A stretch of 48,946 bases of DNA from Gemmataceae bacterium (lineage in GTDB: Bacteria; Planctomycetota; Planctomycetia; Gemmatales; Gemmataceae). Below the pieces are notes generated by a model. It saw only the letters and a program-made list of their open reading frames with translations. It was not told the origin of the DNA and made no database searches. Of this stretch, positions 42,929-48,946 are shown one piece after another; the stretch's first letter is position 1, and every line of letters begins with the position of its first letter. Location of the stretch: assembly GCA_009697105.1 (NCBI GenBank), contig SIAQ01000025.1, positions 1 to 48,946 on the forward strand. Reading direction: 5' to 3'. The position numbers were made by a program, and so were the translations under genes.

Positions 42929-43840
42929 ATGCCAAAGCGGTTGCACGGCGTCTTGCCGATCGTTCATACACCCTTTACGGAATCGGGTGAGATTGACGTC
43001 GCCACGCTGCAACGCGAAATCGACTGGGCCTATGCGCAGGGCGCCGATGGCCTGGGCACAGGCATGGTTTCGGAATTGCTTCGGCTCACGTTTGACGAGC
43101 GGATCGTACTGACGCATCACATCGCTGAGATGAGTGCGGGCCGCGGCGCGGTGTTCGCCGGCGTCGGCGCGGAGAGCACCAAGCAAGCGCTCATCTACGC
43201 CAAGACCGCCGAAAAGGCCGGCTGTGATGCGGTGATGGCCGTCCCCCCGGTGATGACGGGATTGCCCGAGCAACAGATCATCGATTATTTCTGCACGCTT
43301 GCCGACGGCATCAGCCTGCCGGTGATCGTGCAGGATGCTTCGGGCTACGTCGGCAAAGCGATTCCGCTGCAAGTTTACGTGCAACTTCTCGAACGCTATG
43401 GCCCGGAGAAGATCGTCTTCAAGCCTGAAGCGTCGCCGATCGGCCCGAATCTGTCGGCTTTGCGCGACGCCACCGGCGGACGAGCACGCATCTTTGAAGG
43501 CTCCGGCGGCATCCTCCTCGTTGACAGTTTTCGCCGAGGTATCGCCGGCACGATGCCCGGCATGGAACTGCTCGACGGCATCGTCGCGCTCTGGTGTGCA
43601 CTCCAGCGTGGCGATGACGAGGCAGTCTATCGCATCTATTATCCGATCTGCGCCATCGTCGCCTTGCAGCTGCAAGCGGGACTCGACGGCTTCCTCGCCA
43701 TCGAAAAAGATCTGCTCGTCAAACGCGGCATCTTTCCCTCGGACCGGCGACGCAAGCCGTATGCGTGGGACCTCGATGCCGAGACCGCTGCGGAAGTCGA
43801 CCGGCTGTTCGCGCAGTTGCAGCGGGCAATCAGGAATTGA
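42929..43840 (+). CDS. DapA-superfamily (dihydrodipicolinate synthase/NAL-like) aldolase with altered active site
   Basis: 303 residues from ATG 42929. The class-I aldolase barrel is clear: LHGVLPIVHTPFTESGEIDV at the start, and KIVFKPEASP containing the Schiff-base Lys (K165). Two usual motifs are changed. The GTTGE phosphate/carboxylate loop reads GMVSE (45-49), and the LYN segment that supplies the proton-relay Tyr reads VQD in PVIVQDASGYVG (132-143). So it is probably not a lysine-pathway DapA; a sugar-acid or sialic-acid lyase-like activity is more plausible. It sits between two F5 palindromes and before an MFS transporter and a ceramidase-like gene, suggesting a catabolic cluster. Confidence 0.85.
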   Translation: MPKRLHGVLPIVHTPFTESGEIDVATLQREIDWAYAQGADGLGTGMVSELLRLTFDERIVLTHHIAEMSAGRGAVFAGVGAESTKQALIYAKTAEKAGCDAVMAVPPVMTGLPEQQIIDYFCTLADGISLPVIVQDASGYVGKAIPLQVYVQLLERYGPEKIVFKPEASPIGPNLSALRDATGGRARIFEGSGGILLVDSFRRGIAGTMPGMELLDGIVALWCALQRGDDEAVYRIYYPICAIVALQLQAGLDGFLAIEKDLLVKRGIFPSDRRRKPYAWDLDAETAAEVDRLFAQLQRAIRN

Positions 43841-43853
43841 GGACAAAAAAACT

Positions 43854-43966
43854 AACCACAGAGGCACAGAGGACACAGAGGAAATGCAAAGAAAGGGTGG
43901 ATTTTCGTAGTTCGATTTCCTTCACAGGATTTGTATTTCCTCTGTGTCCTCTGTGCCTCTGTGGTT
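43854..43966. repeat. Palindrome family F5 copy c
   Basis: Perfect 32-bp arms 43854-43885 and 43935-43966 (AACCACAGAGGCACAGAGG...). Differs from copy b by a few bases. One reading frame across it stays open and would add a TTEAQRTQR-type peptide to the next protein, but that start is not credible. Confidence 0.95.
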
Positions 43967-44001
43967 CAATTGATTTTCTTGATACCTGGGCTGACTTCTT
44001 A

Positions 44002-45216
44002 ATGCGTTATTTCGTGTTGGCTTCACTGTGCCTGGTCGCCGTTATTGCCTATGTGCAACGGCTCGGGGTGCAGTCGGCCAATACGCCGATCGAGCGCGAC
44101 TTCCAGATCAACACCGCGCAATTCGGCACGCTGGGCACGATGTGGCTGATCGGTTACGCCATCATGCAGATTCCGAGCGGCTGGTTGGCGGATCGCATCG
44201 GCAGCCGAACCGCGCTGACGATCTACGCCATCGTTTGGTCGGTGATCGCCGGATCGATCGGGCTGTGCACGTCGTTCGAGGCGTTGCTGGTTGTCTGGTT
44301 CGCGATGGGCATGGCTCTGGCGGGTGTTTTTCCGTGTGCCGCCAAGTCGATCGGCTCCTGGTTTCCGGATACCGAGAAGGCGATGGCCTCGGGATTGCTT
44401 GGCAGTTTCACGATGCTCGGCACAGCGGCGGCGAGCCTCATCACCTCGCGATTGTTGACCCAAGCGCAATGGTCCTGGCAGGCGATCTATGTCGCCTACG
44501 GCCTTGCCGGCGTCGTCTGGGCGATCGCCTACTTCGCGTTTGTACCTGAGCGCCACGGCGCGCTGTCAATCGCTCCGCCGATGACCGGCGCTGATTGGCG
44601 TCGGTTTGTCTCCAGCGTGCCGCTTAGGTTTCTCTGTGGGCAGCAGTTCTTTCGTGCCGGGGCGATGATATTTTTCATTAACTGGTTCCCGAAATTTCTG
44701 AAGGAATCGCGCGAATTCAGTGAGACCGACGCTGGCTCCTACGCTGCCATCGTCAACATCTGTGCGCTCGTCGGCGGTATCCTTGGCGGGTTCTTTTCGG
44801 ATTGGCTGCTGCGCCGCACGGGCTGGCGGCGCTTGAGTCGCCAGGGTCTCGCCGTCGTCGGCATGAGCGCTTGTGCGATCCTCGTGATGCTCACGCTCTT
44901 GCCGATCGGCGATCGCGTCACCATCGTAATCTTCAGCCTCGGCGCGTTCATCGCCACGTTCGGCGGCGTGTCGGGCTATACTGTCGCCATCGAATTTGGC
45001 GGCACGCGCACGGCCACGGTGTTTAGCATCATGAACATGTGCGGCAACTTCGGGGCGGCCATCGTCAATCAGGCCGTCGGCGAACTGAAAGAAGCAACCG
45101 GAAGTTGGAACGCCGCGATCTGGGCCATCGCCGCGGTCTGCATCATCGACGCCGTCTGCTGGGCGCTGCTCAACCCAAAGGAGCCGTTGTTTCCGCCGGA
45201 TAGTGCGGCTCGTTAG
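44002..45216 (+). CDS. MFS transporter, anion:cation symporter type
   Basis: 404 residues from ATG 44002; upstream in-frame starts would translate the repeat and the previous gene's frame, so they are rejected. Twelve membrane helices are expected. Family features: SANTPIERDFQINTAQFGTL and WLIGYAIMQIPSGWLADRIG (the helix 2/3 motif of ACS-type MFS), AGVFPCAAKSIGSWFPDTEK, then LVGGILGGFFSDWLLRR in the second half. ACS transporters move hexuronates, phthalates and similar organic acids. Next to the aldolase-like gene, uptake of a sugar acid is the simplest hypothesis. The TAG stop lies inside the following palindrome. Confidence 0.92.
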   Translation: MRYFVLASLCLVAVIAYVQRLGVQSANTPIERDFQINTAQFGTLGTMWLIGYAIMQIPSGWLADRIGSRTALTIYAIVWSVIAGSIGLCTSFEALLVVWFAMGMALAGVFPCAAKSIGSWFPDTEKAMASGLLGSFTMLGTAAASLITSRLLTQAQWSWQAIYVAYGLAGVVWAIAYFAFVPERHGALSIAPPMTGADWRRFVSSVPLRFLCGQQFFRAGAMIFFINWFPKFLKESREFSETDAGSYAAIVNICALVGGILGGFFSDWLLRRTGWRRLSRQGLAVVGMSACAILVMLTLLPIGDRVTIVIFSLGAFIATFGGVSGYTVAIEFGGTRTATVFSIMNMCGNFGAAIVNQAVGELKEATGSWNAAIWAIAAVCIIDAVCWALLNPKEPLFPPDSAAR

Positions 45217-45450
45217 CCGGATGCGCACGTTTTGAAGTTGCGCGTTTATTGAGTCGAGGAGATAAGCAACATCGCTGCATTTGCTTGAAATACAATGAGG
45301 AATTAAGAATGAGGAATTGAATTCAATTCATTCGCGTCCATCGATTCGCTTGCATTCATTCTTAATTCCTCATTCCTCGTTCTTAATTCCTCATTGCATT
45401 TGGGCGCTAGACGAAAATCGCAACTTCAAAACTTGTGCGTTCGGCTAACG
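45211..45450. repeat. Nested palindrome family F14 overlapping the MFS stop codon
   Basis: Outer arms 45211-45242 (CGTTAGCCGGATGCGCACG...) and 45419-45450 pair over 32 bp with about five mismatches. An inner pair, 45293-45322 (CAATGAGGAATTAAGAATG...) with 45358-45396, is nested inside and itself made of GAGGAATTAAGAATG repeats. The left outer arm contains the TAG stop of the MFS gene. The gap 45217-45528 holds no gene. Confidence 0.92.
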
Positions 45451-45528
45451 GGAATCGATTCGGATTTTGTTTTTGAGCTTGGGATTTGTTTCGTATTTGC
45501 GATTTCGATTTTGTGATTTGGAGTCTTA

Positions 45529-46959
45529 ATGTTGCACCACGATACTCCGCAGACGCGTTGCACAGTTGGCGTCGCACGCATCGACATCACGCCGCCCGTC
45601 GGCATCTATCATCGCATGTGGGGGGCGGCGTCGCACGATCGCGCGACTGGCGTGCACAAGCCGTTGCTCGCAACCGCAGTCTGGATGCAGCCTACCTCCG
45701 GCGATGCGGCGCGGGCGCAGGTGGTCATCGGCATGGACCACTGCGTCGTGGACACCGCCGACATGGCCCGCCTGCGCGACGCCGTCGCCAAGGCAGCTTC
45801 GCTCAACTCGGCCAACGTCGTCATCACCCTCTCGCACACGCATGGCTCCGGGTGGATGTCGCGCTCGCGGGCCCACTTCCCCGGCGGCGATCTCATCGCG
45901 CCGTATCTCGACGAAGTCGAACGCAAGCTCGGTCAACTCGCTCAGCAAGCGCGCCAGTCGGCGGTGCCCGCGAGCATCGTTTATGGCCAGGGCCACTGCG
46001 ACTTGGCCGCCCATCGCGATCTGTGGGATGAAAAGAACAAGCAGTTCGTCTGCGGCTTCAATCCCACGGGTGAGGCCGACGATACCGTCATGGTCGGACG
46101 CATCACCGCCGCCGATGGCAAGGTCCTCGGCACGCTCGTCAACTACGCCTGCCATCCGACGACATTGGCATGGGACAACACCGCGATCAGCCCCGATTTC
46201 GTCGGCGCGATGCGTGAGACGATCGAAGCCGCGACGCACGCACCGTGCCTGTTCCTGCAAGGCGCGTCCGGCGATCTCGGCCCACGCGAAGGCTTCGTCG
46301 GCGACTGGAACGTAGCCGACCGCAACGGTCGCCAGCTGGGCTACGCGGCCTTATCGGCGCTTGAAGCATTGCCCAAACCGGGCACACGATTCGTCTATGC
46401 CGGTCCGGTCGTGTCGGGCACGACGATCGGCACGTGGAAGCACATTGCGCTCGAACCGGCAGCGGCGCTTGCGAAAGAGGCATGGTCGGTCAAGCGCTTC
46501 ACCGTCGAGTTGCCCTATCGGCACGATCTGCCGACGTTGGACGAAACGAAGGCAGCCCATCAGGAATGGCTGCGTGCCGAGGAAGCGGCGCGAGCGGCGG
46601 GGGACATGCAGAAATCACGCGATTGCCGAGCGATGGTCGAGCAGAAGAATCGCCAGATCACTCGGCTCTCGTCGCTGCCGGCAGGCCGGTTCCTGCCGTA
46701 TCCCGTCTCGCTGTGGCAGCTGGGCGATGCGCTCTGGGTTGCCGTGCCGGGTGAGTTGTACCAGGTATTTCAGCGCACGCTTCGCCAGCGCTTCGGCGAT
46801 CGGCCCGTCGTCGTCATCACGCTCGCCAACGATTGGCAGCCGGGCTATTTGCCGACGGCGTCAACGTATGGTTATGGCATCTATCAAGAGACGATTGCCG
46901 CAGTCGGCGCGGGTGCGTTGGAAATGTTGACGGAGGCGATTGCACGCGAGGTGAGTTAA
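45529..46959 (+). CDS. Neutral/alkaline ceramidase-family protein, no leader
   Basis: 476 residues from ATG 45529. It starts MLHHDTPQTRCTVGVARIDI and lacks a signal peptide, unlike its paralogue at 33103. Motifs: RIDITPPVGIYHRMWGAASH, VVITLSHTHGSGWMS and YACHPTTLAW (zinc ligands), FLQGASGDLGPREGFVGD, then ANDWQPGYLPTASTYGYGIY near the C-terminus. Whether it acts on ceramide or on another amide is unknown. Position after the aldolase-like and MFS genes suggests a shared pathway, though a 312-bp palindrome-filled gap separates it. Confidence 0.85.
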   Translation: MLHHDTPQTRCTVGVARIDITPPVGIYHRMWGAASHDRATGVHKPLLATAVWMQPTSGDAARAQVVIGMDHCVVDTADMARLRDAVAKAASLNSANVVITLSHTHGSGWMSRSRAHFPGGDLIAPYLDEVERKLGQLAQQARQSAVPASIVYGQGHCDLAAHRDLWDEKNKQFVCGFNPTGEADDTVMVGRITAADGKVLGTLVNYACHPTTLAWDNTAISPDFVGAMRETIEAATHAPCLFLQGASGDLGPREGFVGDWNVADRNGRQLGYAALSALEALPKPGTRFVYAGPVVSGTTIGTWKHIALEPAAALAKEAWSVKRFTVELPYRHDLPTLDETKAAHQEWLRAEEAARAAGDMQKSRDCRAMVEQKNRQITRLSSLPAGRFLPYPVSLWQLGDALWVAVPGELYQVFQRTLRQRFGDRPVVVITLANDWQPGYLPTASTYGYGIYQETIAAVGAGALEMLTEAIAREVS

Positions 46960-46962
46960 TTT

Positions 46963-47024
46963 GTTTAGCCGTTCGCCTTTGGCGAGCGCAAACCGTCGCG
47001 CTCGCCAAAGGCGAGCGGCAAAAC
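46963..47024. repeat. Palindrome family F3 copy c
   Basis: 27-bp arms 46963-46989 and 46998-47024 pair with few mismatches (core GTTTAGCCGTTCGCCTTTGG). It lies between convergent genes; no U-tract. Confidence 0.9.
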
Positions 47025-47030
47025 CAAACT

Positions 47031-47555
47031 CTACCGCGTCGTCACTTGCACGCCGTCGCGGTCGAATTCGATGCGGACCCACCGGCCTATGCCGTAGACG
47101 AACTCGATCGCATCACGGCGGACCAACACGCGGCGTGGTTCGCCCTCGGGCAGCATGAACCGCACCAATGTCGGCTGCTTTGTAATCGGGTTCACGATCA
47201 CAACTTCGTAGGCCCCGGCCTTCGCCTGAAACGTCCTCGAGAACTGCTCCAAGGTCGGCGCTTGCACCGGCTGAATCGGCAGCGGTGGCGTGAAACTCTT
47301 CTCCACCGACAGAAACGGATCCTTCGGGCCTGGAATCACCACCGGCGGCGGCAGCGATTCCACCACCACGGGCGGCGGATAAACCGGACCGCTCGGCGGC
47401 ACGTACACTTTCACGAACGGCGCTCGCACGCTTACGCCATCGCCGATATTGATTCGCACGAACGGCACACGAATAACAACCTGGGCTTCGGAGGCGGATA
47501 CGCCAACCAGCGCCATCATTACAGCGCACCCAGCAGAGAAGTAAAATTGCCGCAT
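47031..47555 (-). CDS. Secreted Pro-rich protein, unknown function
   Basis: 174 residues from ATG 47555 with ribosome site GGAGG. Signal peptide MRQFYFSAGCAVMMALVGVS, cleavage near SEAQ-VV. A beta-type opening VVIRVPFVRINIGDGVSVRA is followed by a Pro-rich stretch (VPPSGPVYPPPVVVESLPPP) and a compact C-terminal domain (PTLVRFMLPEGEPRRVLVRR; DAIEFVYGIGRWVRIEFD). No family recognised; similar small exported proteins are common in this phylum. Confidence 0.7.
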   Translation of the reverse strand: MRQFYFSAGCAVMMALVGVSASEAQVVIRVPFVRINIGDGVSVRAPFVKVYVPPSGPVYPPPVVVESLPPPVVIPGPKDPFLSVEKSFTPPLPIQPVQAPTLEQFSRTFQAKAGAYEVVIVNPITKQPTLVRFMLPEGEPRRVLVRRDAIEFVYGIGRWVRIEFDRDGVQVTTR

Positions 47556-47917
47556 GATAGATCCTCCGAAGAAACGACGGCGATCCCTCGTACTCTATCC
47601 GTTTTAACACTGCGTGGGCATAAGAGTATAGCAATCTTCGAAGATTGCGGCTTGCGAAGCGAGCCTACACGAACGCAACGAAACAAGACACACCCCTCAG
47701 AAGTCGGTTTTTTTTCGTTTAACCTCCTTGCATTGCGAGGCGTCCCGCGCACGCCAAACGATGAACCAGTTTTATTGACGGCTGCACCAAAAAATAACAC
47801 GAACGGAAAATATTGATTTTTGGAAAACATACTTGCCACGCGAACACTGGTTTGATGAAATACCAAACGCATGGGTTAAGGTCTACCCACCAACTTTTTT
47901 CTTCAAGGAGGGACAAC
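47556..47917. other. Gap of 362 bp between divergent genes
   Basis: Apart from the promoter/operator candidate at 47625-47648, I see AT-rich sequence without a gene or long palindrome. It should contain the promoter of the DUF2934 gene, but no convincing boxes were found. Confidence 0.5.
47625..47648 (-). promoter_or_regulatory. Candidate promoter/operator of the secreted-protein gene
   Basis: On the minus strand TATACT (47630-47625) would be the -10 box. The 18-bp perfect palindrome GCAATCTTCGAAGATTGC (47631-47648) lies immediately upstream, where a repressor could act. No good -35 is seen. Confidence 0.35.
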
Positions 47918-48181
47918 ATGGCCAAGAACACGACGCCCGCGCCGAAGACCGGCAATCAACCCGTCGCCAAGGCTGCCGCAACCGCCAATGCTCCGGCCTG
48001 CGGGAACTCAACGGTGACGCCCCATGTCGCGCCGGAAAAGATCGCACAGCGGGCATTCGAGAAATGGCTCAGCCGCGGATGCACGCACGGCTGCGACAAG
48101 CAAGATTGGCATGAAGCCGAATTGGAGTTGAAATCCGAATTGGCGAAAAAGGGCAACGCCACGACACCGTCGAGACGCTAA
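47918..48181 (+). CDS. DUF2934-family small protein
   Basis: 87 residues from ATG 47918; strong ribosome site AAGGAGG. A flexible Ala/Pro/Lys N-terminus (MAKNTTPAPKTGNQPVAKAA) leads to the DUF2934 motif: IAQRAFEKWLSRGCTHGCDK then QDWHEAELELKSEL, matching the family pattern A(F/Y)EKW-RG-HG-D--DW-EAE. Function unknown; often stress-related in planctomycetes and proteobacteria by gene context. Encoded alone. Confidence 0.88.
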   Translation: MAKNTTPAPKTGNQPVAKAAATANAPACGNSTVTPHVAPEKIAQRAFEKWLSRGCTHGCDKQDWHEAELELKSELAKKGNATTPSRR

Positions 48182-48338
48182 GTAAATGGGAGCAATAAGC
48201 CTCCCTGTCGCCCTACTTGCCTCTGCCAAGCGGCACGATGTGATCGCCCTAACACCAGCAAGATTTCGTGTTGCTGGCGTCGCACGCCAATTCCTATTTG
48301 CACGCAAAAGCACGAATTTTTTCATCTCATGTTATACT

Positions 48339-48450
48339 TGACGCCACCGACAAAAGTGTATTTCCGAGGCTGAAGCGTAAGCGAGGCGGCCAGAATGCTT
48401 CGCTTACGCTTCAGCCTCGGAAGGAAAATCGACTTTTGTCGGTCGCGTCA
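48339..48450. repeat. Nested palindromic element, family F1 copy c
   Basis: Outer arms 48339-48357 (TGACGCCACCGACAAAAGT) and 48432-48450 (its complement with one mismatch) enclose inner arms 48364-48384 and 48399-48420 (core GAGGCTGAAGCGTAAGCG). Total 112 bp, beginning TGACGC and ending GCGTCA. This is the clearest F1 copy. Confidence 0.95.
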
Positions 48451-48478
48451 TACTTCACACGGTTGGATTTGTCACATT

Positions 48479-48539
48479 GGTGGCACAGACATTCTTGTCT
48501 GTGTAAACCGCAAACACAGACAAGAATGTCTGTGCCACC
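48479..48539. repeat. Palindrome family F6 copy c
   Basis: Perfect 25-bp arms 48479-48503 and 48515-48539 (GGTGGCACAGACATTCTTG...). It lies 28 bp from F1c. Its left flank (GGTTGGATTTGTCACATTGG) resembles the left flank of F6a. Confidence 0.92.
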
Positions 48540-48877
48540 ATTCGCTGCGACCACCGAAGCCCTTCGCAAAATGTTTGCTCGCATCGAACGCCATCGGTTC
48601 ACGACGGAATGCACCAAGTTGGACCGCACGCGATAACAGTCGCTGCCCGAGGAAGCGGTCGTGACTTTTAGCGATGGCGAGTCGTTCTGATGTGGAAATC
48701 GCCTTTCTTGGGTACCTCGCTTTGCGAATTCCTCTCTACTTCTCTGCGGTTTATTTATCTCGATCGCCGTATTTCGCTTCACCTATCCCAGCCCTTGGGC
48801 TGTTGAACTAAAATAGAAATGTCCGGTCATAACGCAATAGGAATGTCCTCTTTCGCCCTTGGGCAAGGAGGACAGCT

Positions 48878-48946
48878 ATGAGCGTGCAACAGAAAGACCG
48901 GATCGAGATGAGCCAGCAAGAACGTGATCGACTCAAGGTGCTGCAT
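48878..48946 (+). mobile_element. Start of an ISNCY-like transposase gene (cut by window end)
   Basis: The first 23 codons read MSVQQKDRIEMSQQERDRLK VLH. The ERDRLKVLH block is typical of the N-terminus of ISNCY-family transposases, which continue into an HTH region. A strong ribosome site (AAGGAGG) precedes ATG 48878. The direct repeats at 48813 and 48837 could be transposase-binding sites within the left end. The rest lies outside the window, so family and integrity are provisional. Confidence 0.6.

Larger units (their letters stand above)
48182..48877. other. Gap of 696 bp: palindromes and insertion-sequence left end
   Basis: 48182-48338 and 48541-48790 hold no gene that I can see. Between them lie F1c and F6c back to back. 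48791-48877 is the leader of the insertion-sequence gene, with direct repeats ATAGAAATGTCC (48813-48824) and ATAGGAATGTCC (48837-48848). Confidence 0.7.

Noticed and set aside
42929-43840. Calling this gene dapA
   Set aside because: Tyr and GTTGE motifs are altered and the neighbours are transport and hydrolase genes, not lysine biosynthesis.
43765-44001. N-terminal extension of the MFS protein through repeat F5
   Set aside because: It would overlap the aldolase gene and translate the palindrome (TTEAQRTQR-type peptide), a known source of spurious protein annotations.

Overview
The window looks like a stretch of Planctomycetota chromosome, probably from a Gemmatales-like lineage. The signs are a GC-rich genome, a DUF1501 protein, a formylglycine sulfatase, two ceramidase-type hydrolases, sugar-phosphate isomerase/epimerase-like proteins with Tat leaders, a DUF2934 protein, an Uma2-family protein, and a MoxR/DUF58/BatA/VWA operon ending in a giant low-complexity exported protein. 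There is no rRNA, tRNA, CRISPR array or phage module. The only recognisable mobile element is the start of an insertion sequence at the right edge (48878 onward).

Layout. 1-602: a toxin/antitoxin-like pair on the minus strand. 849-4604: a sulfatase and a membrane protein fused to a spermidine-synthase-like domain, both minus. 4964-8427: a small conserved protein, then an ECF sigma factor, its zinc-finger anti-sigma partner and a secreted protein. 8744-14788: a zinc-ribbon/alpha-toroid protein, a TIM-barrel epimerase-like protein, a secreted alpha/beta hydrolase and a DUF1501 protein. 14841-15356: a small exported protein on minus. 15642-29223: the six-gene MoxR operon, closed by the one convincing intrinsic terminator (29238-29270). 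29297-33002: a second alpha-toroid protein and four small or membrane proteins. 33103-39130: ceramidase-like, beta-helix, PQQ-type propeller, Uma2 and Tat-exported epimerase-like genes. 39131-42757: M42 peptidase, PdxH, a Cys-rich peptide and a BrkB/YihY protein. 42929-46959: a DapA-superfamily enzyme, an MFS transporter and a second ceramidase-like protein, plausibly one catabolic unit. 47031-48181: two small proteins.

The strongest signal outside the genes is in the gaps. Almost every gap longer than about 50 bp, including those inside the MoxR operon, carries a long palindrome (10-32 bp arms, often perfect). The palindromes belong to about 16 sequence families. At least eight families recur in the window, and some copies are truncated, adjacent or nested inside one another. 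Several overlap stop codons, and one insert is bracketed by a perfect 17-bp direct repeat next to a promoter. Most lack a U-tract and so do not look like simple terminators. A dispersed, nesting, multi-family set of intergenic palindromic elements is my best candidate for something under-described here. The second candidate is the MoxR/VWA operon with its 1328-residue polyampholyte protein and nearby alpha-toroid proteins.

All functional calls come from reading the translated sequences for motifs. No database search was run.
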